Part shown: positions 19,294-28,188 of the stretch, in pieces
How positions within the stretch are numbered: the first letter of the stretch is position 1
How the letters are laid out: each line of letters starts with the position of its first letter
NCBI RefSeq assembly: GCF_900290235.1
Contig: NZ_OLMK01000021.1
Span: forward strand, 1-64,000
Length of the DNA: 64,000 nucleotides
DNA from: Streptomyces sp. MA5143a
Lineage (GTDB): Bacteria > Actinomycetota > Actinomycetes > Streptomycetales > Streptomycetaceae
Direction of reading: 5' to 3'
Position numbers and translations under genes: made by a program
Notes under the pieces: generated by a model
The model's database searches: none
The model's input: only the letters and a program-made list of their open reading frames with translations
Told to the model about the DNA's origin: nothing

Positions 19294-20898
19294 TCAGTCG
19301 CCGATGCCGCGGCCGAGCTGCCACAGCTGGAGCGTGGAGGCGGAGTTGAGGGCGTACTCGGCGCCGGTGACGTCGTCGCGGGCGGCGACGTACTGGTTGC
19401 CCTGCCACAGCGGGAGGATCGGCACGTCGTCGGCGACGATGTCCTGGATGCCGGTCAGGCTCTTGGAGGCCGTGAGCCGGTCGGCCTCGCGGCGGGACTC
19501 GGGGATCAGCTTGCTGCGGATCTCGCTGTTGTCGTACGGCGAGTTGAGGAAGTTGTCCTTGTCGAGGAAGGGCGCGAGGTAGTTGTCGGCGTCCGGGAAG
19601 TCCGGGAACCAGCCCATGCCGTAGACGGCGTACTCGCCCTTCTGTTCGGCGGGGCGGAAGGTGGACCAGGGCGCGCCCTTGATGGTGACGTCGAACAGGC
19701 CGCCGGCGTCGAGCTGCTTCTTCAGGACCTCGAACTCGGTCTTCGTGGCGGCGCCGTAGTGGTCGGTCGTGTAGTGCAGGGTGAGCTTGACCGGGGTGGT
19801 GATGCCGGCCTGCTTCAGGATCTCGGTTGCCTTGGGGACGCTGGGGTCGCCGTACTTGTTGAAGAACGAGTTGGAGTGGCCGGTGATGCCCGCCGGGACG
19901 ACCGAGAAGAGGGGCTCGGACTGGGAGCCGTAGACCTTGGAGACGAGGGCGCCGCGGTCGATGAGCTGGGCGACGGCCCGGCGGACGGCGGTGCTCTTGA
20001 CCGGGGACGCGTCGGTGTTGAAGGCGAGGTAGCGGATCTCCAGGCCGGAGGACTCGATGAGGTCGATGTTCTCGTCCTCGGACTTGGCGTACTTGTCGAT
20101 CTGCTCCGGCGTCATGGTCCGGGTCATCAGGTCGATGTCGCCGTTCTCGAGCGCGCTGCCCATGGCGTCGGGGTCGGCGAAGGAACGCAGTTCGATCTGG
20201 TCGTTCTTCGGGTCCAAGTGGCCCCGGTAGTGGGGGTTCTTGGTGAAGACGGCCTTGACGAGCTCGTTGTTCTCGACCTCGGCGTCCAGGGTGTAGGGGC
20301 CGGAGCCGTCGACCTTGAAGCCGTCGCGGAGCTTGTCCTTGTCGTAGTCGGCGGGGTTGACGATGCCGGCGACGGGGGTGGACAGCTTGTACGGGAGGGT
20401 GGCGTCGGGGCCGTTGAGGTGGAAGATGACCTGCTTGTCGCCCTTGGTCTCGACGAGGTCGATGGTGGAGAGCAGGGCGAAGACACCGCTGTCGGCCTTG
20501 ATGGAGCGGGCGCGGTCGATGGAGAACTTGACGTCCTCGGCGGTGATCGGGCTGCCGTCGGCGAACTTGAGGCCGTCGCGCAGGGTGCAGACGTAGCGCT
20601 CGCTGCCGGTGTCGGTGAAGCCGCAGCGGGAGGCGGCCTCGGGCTCCGGTTCGCCGTCGCCGCTGGGCTGGACGAGGAGGGTCTGGACGGTCTGGCGGAG
20701 GATGTTCCAGGTGCCGACGTCGTAGGCGTAGGCCGGGTCGATCGGGGCCGGAGCCTCCTTCGAGGCGGTGAACCGGTCGGTGGTGCCGACGACGATCGCG
20801 TCGCCGTCGCTGCTCGCGCCGTCGGTGGCGCCGCAGGCGGCGATCACCGGGGCGAGCAGGCCGAGGACGGCCGGCAGCACCAGGGTCTTGCGGTTCAT
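19294..20898 (-). CDS. Oligopeptide-type ABC transporter substrate-binding lipoprotein (copy 2)
   Basis: 534 residues from ATG (MNRKTLVLPAVLGLL, lipobox IAAC), with GGAGA 10 nt upstream; the open frame continues upstream without support. It is a family-5 solute-binding protein, with RYVCTLRDGLKFADGSPITA, EDVKFSIDRARSI, VRRAVAQLIDRGALVSKVY and a C-terminal WQGNQYVAARDDV. It aligns by eye with copy 1 along its whole length (both have PAGITGH and PEPE near the N-terminus), so the pair arose by tandem duplication. Probable uptake of peptides; transporter partners lie elsewhere. Confidence 0.92.
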   Translation of the reverse strand: MNRKTLVLPAVLGLLAPVIAACGATDGASSDGDAIVVGTTDRFTASKEAPAPIDPAYAYDVGTWNILRQTVQTLLVQPSGDGEPEPEAASRCGFTDTGSERYVCTLRDGLKFADGSPITAEDVKFSIDRARSIKADSGVFALLSTIDLVETKGDKQVIFHLNGPDATLPYKLSTPVAGIVNPADYDKDKLRDGFKVDGSGPYTLDAEVENNELVKAVFTKNPHYRGHLDPKNDQIELRSFADPDAMGSALENGDIDLMTRTMTPEQIDKYAKSEDENIDLIESSGLEIRYLAFNTDASPVKSTAVRRAVAQLIDRGALVSKVYGSQSEPLFSVVPAGITGHSNSFFNKYGDPSVPKATEILKQAGITTPVKLTLHYTTDHYGAATKTEFEVLKKQLDAGGLFDVTIKGAPWSTFRPAEQKGEYAVYGMGWFPDFPDADNYLAPFLDKDNFLNSPYDNSEIRSKLIPESRREADRLTASKSLTGIQDIVADDVPILPLWQGNQYVAARDDVTGAEYALNSASTLQLWQLGRGIGD

Positions 20899-21348
20899 GC
20901 TCGAGTTTCTCCAGAGCTCAATTCCGGGACGGGTGCCAGCGGGGTGGTGCGGGCGGGTCCCGGGGCGGTACGGCGATGTTTCCGCGTCGAGATTAGCCCG
21001 CCCCGTGTAAGGCGGCCGCGCGCACCGGAGTTGAGTTCCCCTCACGCTGTGGAACCGGGTGCGGACACACGGATGAGGGCACCGGTGGAATGTTTGGTGC
21101 ACCCTGCACGAATCGGGACACTTGGGCGCGCCAATCGCCCCTGAAAGCGGGGTTTGGACGTGCCGGACCCGGCCGCGCGGGCCGGGTCCGAGTGGTCAAC
21201 GTCACAGGCTGCACGGGCTTCCCGATGGCGGGAATTCAGTTTCCTCCGGCCGGAATTCCGGGCACTGGAAGCCTGTTAGTGATCTTGGGTTTTATTGTGC
21301 TTTCAATTGTTCACGCTGGGTGCATGGACTGGCCCATTTCCGTCGCCG
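20899..21348. other. 450-bp intergenic region between the HAD and binding-protein genes
   Basis: No convincing gene is present. Near the binding-protein gene, a TAATCT hexamer on the minus strand (20990-20995) could be a -10, without a good -35. Towards the HAD gene there is an 11-bp hairpin (listed separately) and an AT-richer stretch around 21270-21340. Confidence 0.5.
21164..21190 (-). terminator. Perfect GC-rich hairpin downstream of the HAD gene
   Basis: An 11-bp stem, CGGACCCGGCC (21164-21174) with GGCCGGGTCCG (21180-21190), has a 5-nt loop, about 160 nt past the HAD stop on the minus strand. It is a plausible terminator, but the distance is unusual. Confidence 0.5.
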
Positions 21349-22044
21349 TCAGAGCGTGATCAGGCCGTGCAGGAATGGCAGGTCGACCTCTTCCAGCGAG
21401 GTCACGACGGTACGCCGGGTGGCAGGGGTGATGGGGGCCACGGAGGGCACGGCGACGACGTGGCAGCCCGCCGCCTCGGCGGCCGCGACACCGGTCGCGG
21501 TGTCCTCGATGACCGCGCACCGGCCCGGGTCGGCGCCCAGCCCGGCGGCCGCCAGGAGGTAGGGGTCGGGGAACGGCTTGGTGCGTTCCACCTCGTCGCC
21601 GGCGACGGTCAGGGCGAAGTGCTGGGGGCCGAGGGTGGTCAGGACGCGGTCGATGATGCGCCGGTGGGAGGCGGAGACCAGGGCGGTGGGGACGCCGTGC
21701 GCGGCGAGTTCGGCGAGGAGTCTCGCCGCACCGGGCATCAGCGGCAGGGCGTGTCCGATCCGGGCCTCGAAACCGTCGTTGAGCAGCACGGACAGGTCGG
21801 CGAGGGTGATGTCGGCGCCGGTGGCCTCGATGAGGAAGCCCGCGCTGCGGCTCATGGGGCCGCCGACCACGACATGACGCCAGGACTCGTCGAGGGTGTG
21901 GCCGAGGGAGCGGAAGACCTCGACCTCCACGTCCCACCAGAAACCCTCGGTGTCCACCAGGGTTCCGTCCATGTCGAGGAGCACGGCCTGCAGGGCGGAG
22001 CCTTCGGCCGTCCGGGTTCCTAGCGCGGGGATCGTCGTGGTCAT
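21349..22044 (-). CDS. HAD-superfamily phosphatase, beta-phosphoglucomutase-like
   Basis: 231 residues from the ATG 6 nt after GGAGGTG; the open frame has an earlier start that lacks this spacing. HAD motif I is LDMDGTLVDTE (two catalytic Asp), motif II VSASHRRI, motif III Lys in VERTKPFPDPYLLAAAGLG and motif IV VIEDTATGVAAA. This is the layout of subfamily I with a helical cap, covering phosphoglycolate phosphatases and sugar-phosphate mutases or phosphatases. The substrate is not readable. It is on the same strand downstream of metH, 194-nt gap. Confidence 0.92.
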   Translation of the reverse strand: MTTTIPALGTRTAEGSALQAVLLDMDGTLVDTEGFWWDVEVEVFRSLGHTLDESWRHVVVGGPMSRSAGFLIEATGADITLADLSVLLNDGFEARIGHALPLMPGAARLLAELAAHGVPTALVSASHRRIIDRVLTTLGPQHFALTVAGDEVERTKPFPDPYLLAAAGLGADPGRCAVIEDTATGVAAAEAAGCHVVAVPSVAPITPATRRTVVTSLEEVDLPFLHGLITL

Positions 22045-22238
22045 CCGGCGCACCTCCTTGTGGGACGAGCAGGCCGGTTCCCGGGTGGGGAACCGGCCTG
22101 CGGTGGACCGACCAGTGTACGACGCCGCGCGACGAAGCGCCTTTCGTCCGGGTCGCCACAGGGGCGTGGCGCTGTTCGGTGGCTCTAAGGGCTGTCGTCA
22201 AACTCCCGTCATCGCCCAGAGGGCGGCCCTGCGGCGTG

Positions 22239-25200
22239 CTAGCGCGCGTTGAAGTACTTCGCCTCGGGGTGGTGGATCACGATGGCGTCGGTGGACTGCT
22301 CGGGGTGGAGCTGGAACTCCTCCGAGAGCTGGACGCCGATGCGCTCGGGCTCGAGGAGCTCGGCGATCTTGGCGCGGTCCTCCAGGTCGGGGCAGGCGCC
22401 GTAGCCCAGGGAGAAGCGGGCGCCCCGGTACTTGAGGTCGAACATGTCCTCGATGGCCGCCGGGTCCTCACCGCCGAAGCCGAGCTCGGCGCGGACCCGG
22501 GCGTGCCAGTACTCGGCGAGCGCCTCGGCCAACTGCACGGACAGGCCGTGGAGTTCGAGGTAGTCGCGGTAGGCGTTGGACTCGAAGAGCTTGGCGGTCT
22601 CCTCGCCGATGCGGGAGCCGACGGTGACGACCTGGAGTCCGACGACGTCGGTCTCGCCGGACTCCTCCGGGCGGAAGAAGTCGGCGAGGCACAGCCGGCG
22701 GCCGCGGCGCTGGCGGGGGAAGGAGAAACGGGTGCGTTCGTTGCCGGCGTCGTCGAGGATGATGAGGTCGTCGTCCTTGGAGACACAGGGGAAGTAGCCG
22801 TGGACGACGGCCGCTTCGAGGAGGTTCTCGGTCTGGAGGCGGTCCAGCAGACCGCGCAGCCGGGGCCGGCCCTCGGTCTCCACGAGCTCCTCGTAGCTGG
22901 GACCGTCGCCGGTGCGGGCCTGCTTGAGCCCCCACTGGCCCTTGAAGAGGGCGCCCTCGTCCAGCCAGGTGGCGTACTCCTTGAGCTGGATGCCCTTGCT
23001 GACGCGGGTGCCCCAGAACGGCGGGGTGGGCACGGGGTTGTCGGTGGCGACGTCGGAGCGGACGTGGCCCTCCTCGGGGCGCTCCTCGACGGCCGTGGCG
23101 GTGGCGCGGACCCGGCGCTGCCTCAGTTCGGGCAGCTTGGCGCCGGGCACACCGCGCTTGACGCCGATCAGGGCGTCCATCAGGCGCAGGCCCTCGAAGG
23201 CGTCGCGGGCGTAGCGGACCTCGCCCTCGTAGATCTCGTGCAGGTCCTGCTCGACGTAGGCGCGGGTGAGGGCGGCGCCGCCGAGGATGACGGGGTAGTT
23301 CGCGGCGAGGCCCCGCTGGTTCAGCTCCTCCAGGTTCTCCTTCATGATCACCGTGGACTTGACCAGGAGCCCGGACATGCCGATGACGTCGGCGCGGTGC
23401 TCCTGGGCGGCGTCGAGGATCGCGGAGACCGGCTGCTTGATGCCGAGGTTGACGACGTTGTAGCCGTTGTTGGACAGGATGATGTCGACGAGGTTCTTGC
23501 CGATGTCGTGGACGTCGCCGCGGACGGTGGCGAGGACGATGGTGCCCTTGCCCGCCTCCTCGCCGTCGGCGCTCTTCTCCATGTGCGGTTCGAGGTGGGC
23601 GACGGCGGCCTTCATGACCTCGGCGGACTGCAGGACGAACGGCAGCTGCATCTGGCCGGAGCCGAACAGCTCGCCGACGACCTTCATGCCGTCGAGGAGG
23701 GTGTCGTTGACGATGTCGAGGGCCGGGCGGGTCAGCAGCGCCTCGTCGAGGTCGGCCTCCAGGCCGTTGCGTTCGCCGTCGATGATGCGGCGCTTGAGGC
23801 GCTCCTCCAGCGGCAGGGCCGCCAGTTCCTCGGCCTTGCCCGCCTTCAGGGACTTCGCGGTGGCGCCCTCGAAGAGCTCCATGAGCTTCTGGAGGGGGTC
23901 GTAGCCCTCGGCGCGGCGGTCGTAGACGAGGTCGAGGGCGGTGCGCACCTGCTCCTCGTCGAAGCGGGCGATGGGCAGGATCTTGCTGGCGTGCACGATC
24001 GCCGAGTCGAGGCCGGCCTTGACGCACTCGTCGAGGAAGACCGAGTTGAGGAGGATGCGGGCGGCCGGGTTGAGGCCGAAGGAGATGTTGGACAGACCGA
24101 GAGTGGTCTGCACGTCCGGGTGACGGCGCTTGAGTTCGCGGATCGCCTCGATGGTGGCGATGCCGTCCCTCCGGGACTCCTCCTGACCGGTGCAGATGGT
24201 GAAGGTCAGGGTGTCGATGAGGATGTCCGACTCGTGGATGCCCCAGTTGCCGGTGAGGTCGTCGATGAGCCGCTCGGCGATCTCGACCTTCTTCTCGGGG
24301 GTCCGCGCCTGGCCCTCCTCGTCGATGGTGAGGGCGATCAGCGCGGCGCCGTGCTCCTGGGCGAGCCGGGTGACCTTCGCGAAGCGGGACTCGGGGCCGT
24401 CGCCGTCCTCGTAGTTGACGGAGTTGATGACCGCGCGGCCACCGAGCTTCTCGAGGCCCGCCTGGATGACGTCGACCTCGGTGGAGTCGAGGACGATGGG
24501 CAGGGTGGAGGCGGTGGCGAAGCGGCCGGCGAGTTCGGCCATGTCGGCGACGCCGTCGCGGCCCACGTAGTCGACGCAGAGGTCGAGCATGTGGGCGCCC
24601 TCGCGGATCTGGTCGCGGGCCATCTCCACACAGTCGTCCCAGCGGCCCCCCAGCATCGCCTCGCGGAACTTCTTGGAGCCGTTGGCGTTGGTGCGCTCAC
24701 CGATGGCCAGGTACGAGGTGTCCTGGCGGAACGGAACGGTCTGGTAGAGGGAGGCGGCGCCGGGCTCGGGGCGGGGGCGGCGCTCGGCCGGGGTGAGGTC
24801 GCGGACGCGTTCGACGACCTGGCGCAGGTGCTCGGGGGTGGTGCCGCAGCAGCCGCCGATGAGGGAGAGGCCGTACTCGCGGACGAAGTTCTCCTGGGCG
24901 GTGGCCAGCTCGGGGGCGGTCAGCGGGTAGTGGGCGCCGTCCTTGGTGAGCACGGGCAGGCCGGCGTTGGGCATGCAGGAGAGCCGGACGCGGGAGTGCC
25001 GCGACAGGTAGCGCAGGTGTTCGCTCATCTCGGCGGGGCCGGTGGCGCAGTTCAGGCCGATCATGTCGATGCCGAGCGGCTCCAGCGCGGTCAGCGCGGC
25101 GCCGATCTCGGACCCGAGAAGCATCGTGCCGGTGGTCTCGACGGTGACCGACACGATCAGCGGGACGTCGTAGCCGGCGGTGGCCATGGCGCGGCGGGCG

Positions 25201-25769
25201 GCGAGGACGGACGCCTTGGTCTGGAGGAGGTCCTGGGTGGTCTCCACGAGCAGGGCGTCGGCGCCGCCGGTGAGGAGGCCCTCGGCGTTCTGCTGGTAGG
25301 CGTCGCGGATGGCGGTGAACGTGGTGTGGCCGAGGGTGGGGAGCTTGGTGCCGGGGCCGATCGAGCCGAGGACCCAGCGCTGTCGGCCGTCGCGCGCGGC
25401 GAACTCGTCGGCGGTCTCGCGGGCGATGCGGGCGCCGGCCTCGGACAGCTCGGCGGTGCGCTCGGGGATGTCGTACTCGCCGAGGGCCGTGAGGTTCGCG
25501 CCGAACGTGTTGGTCTCGACGCAGTCGACACCCGCCTCGAAGTAGGCGGCGTGCACCGAGCGGACGATGTCGGGGCGGGTGACGTTCAGGACCTCGTTGC
25601 AGCCCTCCAGCTGCTGGAAGTCGTCCAGGGTGGGGTCCTGGGCCTGGAGCATGGTGCCCATCGCGCCGTCGGCGACCACGACACGGGTGGCGAGGGCCTC
25701 GCGCAGGGCGTCGGAACGGGCCCGCCCTGCGGCGGCGGACGAAGGGGACGGATTCGGCGACGAGGCCAT
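22239..25769 (-). CDS. metH: Cobalamin-dependent methionine synthase MetH
   Basis: 1176 residues from ATG (MASSPNPSPSSAAAG) with AGGGAG upstream. Four modules in order: homocysteine-binding domain (~20-330) with zinc cysteines in NTFG and GGCCGTTPEH regions; pterin-binding domain (~350-620) with AIGERTNANGSKKFREA; cobalamin module (~650-890) with DVHDIGKNLVDIIL (His ligand of B12); reactivation domain (~920-1170) with RFSFPRQRRGRRLCLADFF. It transfers a methyl group from methyltetrahydrofolate to homocysteine. Divergent from gylR; the 374-bp gap shows no recognisable riboswitch. Confidence 0.97.
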   Translation of the reverse strand: MASSPNPSPSSAAAGRARSDALREALATRVVVADGAMGTMLQAQDPTLDDFQQLEGCNEVLNVTRPDIVRSVHAAYFEAGVDCVETNTFGANLTALGEYDIPERTAELSEAGARIARETADEFAARDGRQRWVLGSIGPGTKLPTLGHTTFTAIRDAYQQNAEGLLTGGADALLVETTQDLLQTKASVLAARRAMATAGYDVPLIVSVTVETTGTMLLGSEIGAALTALEPLGIDMIGLNCATGPAEMSEHLRYLSRHSRVRLSCMPNAGLPVLTKDGAHYPLTAPELATAQENFVREYGLSLIGGCCGTTPEHLRQVVERVRDLTPAERRPRPEPGAASLYQTVPFRQDTSYLAIGERTNANGSKKFREAMLGGRWDDCVEMARDQIREGAHMLDLCVDYVGRDGVADMAELAGRFATASTLPIVLDSTEVDVIQAGLEKLGGRAVINSVNYEDGDGPESRFAKVTRLAQEHGAALIALTIDEEGQARTPEKKVEIAERLIDDLTGNWGIHESDILIDTLTFTICTGQEESRRDGIATIEAIRELKRRHPDVQTTLGLSNISFGLNPAARILLNSVFLDECVKAGLDSAIVHASKILPIARFDEEQVRTALDLVYDRRAEGYDPLQKLMELFEGATAKSLKAGKAEELAALPLEERLKRRIIDGERNGLEADLDEALLTRPALDIVNDTLLDGMKVVGELFGSGQMQLPFVLQSAEVMKAAVAHLEPHMEKSADGEEAGKGTIVLATVRGDVHDIGKNLVDIILSNNGYNVVNLGIKQPVSAILDAAQEHRADVIGMSGLLVKSTVIMKENLEELNQRGLAANYPVILGGAALTRAYVEQDLHEIYEGEVRYARDAFEGLRLMDALIGVKRGVPGAKLPELRQRRVRATATAVEERPEEGHVRSDVATDNPVPTPPFWGTRVSKGIQLKEYATWLDEGALFKGQWGLKQARTGDGPSYEELVETEGRPRLRGLLDRLQTENLLEAAVVHGYFPCVSKDDDLIILDDAGNERTRFSFPRQRRGRRLCLADFFRPEESGETDVVGLQVVTVGSRIGEETAKLFESNAYRDYLELHGLSVQLAEALAEYWHARVRAELGFGGEDPAAIEDMFDLKYRGARFSLGYGACPDLEDRAKIAELLEPERIGVQLSEEFQLHPEQSTDAIVIHHPEAKYFNAR

Positions 25770-26143
25770 GAAGGTGCTCCCTGGAGTGCGACGGCTGTCG
25801 GCTTTGCGTCTTCCCACGGAAGGCGCACGCCGTCAGGGTAGCCCGGAGCGCCGGGCGGGGTCAGGGGCGTCCACGGGGCGGACCGGCGTGGCATGAGCGG
25901 TCGAGTGCGGTTTACTCCCTCGACGGACGAACGCCGACACCGCTCGGACACCTGGTGTCCATGGGATGCGCACCGGACGGACACGGGACCGGCACCGGAA
26001 GGGCGCCACTCGGGGCCCGTTCGGCCGAAAAGGTGGTGACGGCCATTAGCGAGAGGTCGGCAACGACCGGTAGTGTTCGACATTGCCGAACGTTGGAAGT
26101 TCATGTGCGGGCGGCGGTCGAAGGGGACGGAGGCAGGACGGCG
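25770..26143. promoter_or_regulatory. Divergent metH-gylR intergenic region
   Basis: 374 bp without a gene. The gylR-proximal side carries the operator-like inverted repeat described separately and a TAGTGT hexamer at 26071-26076 that could be its -10. The metH-proximal side is GC-rich. I looked for a cobalamin or SAM riboswitch and saw neither the B12-box nor a pseudoknot scaffold. Confidence 0.5.
26074..26091. promoter_or_regulatory. Putative GylR operator in the gylR promoter
   Basis: TGTTCGACATTGCCGAAC is an inverted repeat (GTTCG...CGAAC). Its reverse complement matches 27147-27164 in front of glpF at 16 of 18 positions. It overlaps a TAGTGT -10-like hexamer, as expected for autorepression. 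GylR is known in S. coelicolor to repress the glycerol operon and itself; these exact sites are inferred here. Confidence 0.6.
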
Positions 26144-26908
26144 ATGGCACGGAACATCCAGTCGCTCGAACGGGCGGCCGCGATGCTGCGGTTGCTCGCG
26201 GGGGGCGAGCGACGACTCGGCCTGTCGGACATCGCCTCGTCGCTGGGCCTCGCCAAAGGCACCGCCCACGGCATACTGCGCACCCTCCAGCAGGAGGGCT
26301 TCGTCGAGCAGGACGACGCCTCCGGGCGCTACCAGCTGGGCGCCGAGCTGCTGCGCCTGGGCACCACCTATCTCGACGTCCACGAACTGCGGGCCCGGGC
26401 CCTGGTGTGGACGGACGACCTGGCCCGCTCCAGCGGCGAGAGCGTCCACCTGGGGGTGCTGCACCAGCAGGGTGTGCTGATCGTGCACCACGTCTTCCGG
26501 CCCGACGACAGCCGGCAGGTGCTGGAGATAGGGGCCATGCAGCCGCTGCACTCCACGGCCCTCGGCAAGGTCCTCGCGGCCTACGACCCGGTGGCGCACA
26601 GCGAGGTCCTGGAGACCGAACGCAAGGCGTTCACGGAGCGGACCGTGTGCGAACCGGACGACTTCGAGGGCGTCCTGGACCTCACCCGTGCCCGCGGGTA
26701 CGCGGCGGACGTCGAGGAGACCTGGGAGGGCGTCGCCTCGATCGCGGCCCCCATCCACGACCGGCGGCGCATGCCCGTCGGCGCGGTCGGCATCACGGGC
26801 GCCGTGGAGCGGCTGCGCCGGGACGGCGAGCTGCGCTCCGAGCTGATCGCGGCGGTGCGGGACTGCGCCCGCGCCGTCTCGCGCGACCTGGGCGCCGCCC
26901 GCTTCTGA
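26144..26908 (+). CDS. gylR: IclR-family glycerol operon repressor GylR
   Basis: 254 residues from ATG (MARNIQSLERAAAMLRLL), with AGGACG 5 nt and GGAGG 10 nt upstream; the frame extends upstream but this start matches the family. It has an N-terminal winged helix with LSDIASSLGLAKGTAHGIL, then the IclR effector domain with LHSTALGKVLAAYDP, AVGITGAVERLRRDGELR. GylR represses the downstream glpFKD operon unless glycerol 3-phosphate is present. The gene is directly upstream of, and collinear with, that operon, and is separated from it by a 14-bp-stem hairpin. Paired operator-like sites support autoregulation. Confidence 0.95.
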   Translation: MARNIQSLERAAAMLRLLAGGERRLGLSDIASSLGLAKGTAHGILRTLQQEGFVEQDDASGRYQLGAELLRLGTTYLDVHELRARALVWTDDLARSSGESVHLGVLHQQGVLIVHHVFRPDDSRQVLEIGAMQPLHSTALGKVLAAYDPVAHSEVLETERKAFTERTVCEPDDFEGVLDLTRARGYAADVEETWEGVASIAAPIHDRRRMPVGAVGITGAVERLRRDGELRSELIAAVRDCARAVSRDLGAARF

Positions 26909-26970
26909 CCCCGCTTCCCCACCACCGCCGGGCCGCCGCGCGCGTGCCGTGCGGCGGCCGCCGATCCTTC

Positions 26971-27003
26971 GAGGGCCGGGACACCGACAGTGTCCCGGCC
27001 CTC
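26971..27003 (+). terminator. Terminator of gylR
   Basis: A perfect 14-bp stem, GAGGGCCGGGACAC (26971-26984) with GTGTCCCGGCCCTC (26990-27003), has a 5-nt loop. It lies 62 nt past the gylR stop and separates gylR from the glycerol operon. Confidence 0.85.
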
Positions 27004-27071
27004 GCCGTACGCGCTCGTGACGGTCTCGGCGCGCACCCATAGCAGCCGACGCAAGATCACCAAGGCAGTTC

Positions 27072-27188
27072 GATCAATAACGATCGAGTTTTCGATAACA
27101 GGACCCTTGACGAGCCACTCACGCCACAGCAAGACTCCCGTCCATCGGTCGGCATTGTCGAACACCTACCGGCAATACGCGCTAGAGT
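27072..27188 (+). promoter_or_regulatory. Promoter region of the glycerol operon
   Basis: The 385-bp gap before glpF is AT-rich around 27055-27105, where three CGAT-containing elements recur (CGATCAATAACGATCG and TTCGATAACA), possible extra regulator sites. TAGAGT at 27183-27188 fits the housekeeping -10 consensus TAGRRT; no good -35 is seen 17 bp upstream, where the operator ends. Transcription would begin near 27195, leaving a leader of about 100 nt. Confidence 0.45.
27147..27164. promoter_or_regulatory. Putative GylR operator in front of glpF
   Basis: GGTCGGCATTGTCGAACA is nearly the reverse complement of the site in the gylR promoter (16 of 18 positions). It lies 19 bp upstream of the TAGAGT hexamer, that is over the -35 position, suitable for repression. 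Confidence 0.6.
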
Positions 27189-27293
27189 GTGACAACGCCA
27201 AGGGCCGGTACAGCTCTCACCCCCGAGGGCGCGGACCCCCGGAATGGGACCCGGGGTCCGCCTTCCCCTGGACGAAGGACAAAGGAGTCGCGG

Positions 27294-28094
27294 GTGTCCA
27301 GCTCCGACATCTTCATCGGCGAGACCATCGGTACCGCCATACTCATCCTGCTCGGCGGTGGCGTCTGCGCCGCCGTTACGCTGAAGGCCTCCAAGGCCCG
27401 TAACGCCGGTTGGCTCGCCATCACCTTCGGGTGGGGTTTTGCCGTTCTGACGGCCGTCTACACCTCCGCGCCGCTCTCCGGCGCCCATCTGAACCCGGCC
27501 GTGACCCTCGCGCTCGCGCTGAAGGACAACGGCATCGAGTGGAGCCAGGTCCCCACCTACTGGGGCGGGCAGCTGCTCGGCGCGATGATCGGCGCCGCTC
27601 TGGTCTGGGTCGCCTACTACGGCCAGTTCCACGCCCACCTCACCGACAAGGAGATCGTCGGCGGTCCGGGCGCGGAGACCACCAAGGCGAAGGCCGTCGA
27701 GGCCCGTGAGACCGGTGCGGGCCCCGTGCTCGGGATCTTCTCCACCGGCCCCGAGATCCGCAACGCGGTGCAGAACGTCGCCACCGAGGTCATCGGCACC
27801 ATCGTGCTGGTCCTCGCGGTCCTCACCCAGGGCCTCAACGACAGCGGCAAGGGCCTCGGCACCCTCGGTGCCCTGATCACCTCGCTCGTCGTGGTCTCGA
27901 TCGGTCTGTCCCTCGGCGGTCCGACCGGTTACGCGATCAACCCGGCCCGTGACCTCGGTCCGCGCATCGTGCACGCCCTTCTGCCCCTGCCCAACAAGGG
28001 CGGCTCCGACTGGAGCTACGCCTGGGTCCCGGTGGTCGGTCCGCTGATCGGCGCCGCCATCGCCGCGGGTATCTACAACGTCGCGTTCGCCTAA
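27294..28094 (+). CDS. glpF: Glycerol facilitator GlpF (GylC)
   Basis: 266 residues from GTG 6 nt after AAAGGAG. It is an MIP/aquaglyceroporin channel with six membrane helices and two half-helices carrying the NPA motifs: [10 protein letters not shown] after helix 2 and [10 protein letters not shown] after helix 5. The Asp after the second NPAR is typical of glycerol-conducting members. A hydrophilic insert, [20 protein letters not shown], sits between helices 3 and 4. It lets glycerol diffuse in for GlpK. First gene of the operon, 94 nt before glpK. Confidence 0.95.
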   Translation: MSSSDIFIGETIGTAILILLGGGVCAAVTLKASKARNAGWLAITFGWGFAVLTAVYTSAPLSGAHLNPAVTLALALKDNGIEWSQVPTYWGGQLLGAMIGAALVWVAYYGQFHAHLTDKEIVGGPGAETTKAKAVEARETGAGPVLGIFSTGPEIRNAVQNVATEVIGTIVLVLAVLTQGLNDSGKGLGTLGALITSLVVVSIGLSLGGPTGYAINPARDLGPRIVHALLPLPNKGGSDWSYAWVPVVGPLIGAAIAAGIYNVAFA

Positions 28095-28188
28095 GAGCAC
28101 CACCTACGAGCGAGCCGCAGATGTCACCCGACGCCCGGCACGCGCCGTACGTACCGCCCTTCGACCAGTTGACCTTCAGGAGCACACC

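Noticed and set aside
22179..25841. A 1220-residue open frame antisense to metH
   Set aside because: GC-rich shadow frame; translation is repetitive Val/Leu/Gly/Asp and lacks any domain, while metH on the other strand is complete.
25770..26000. Cobalamin or SAM riboswitch upstream of metH
   Set aside because: The leader is short and lacks the B12 box, conserved stems or a SAM aptamer core; B12-dependent MetH is not normally repressed this way.
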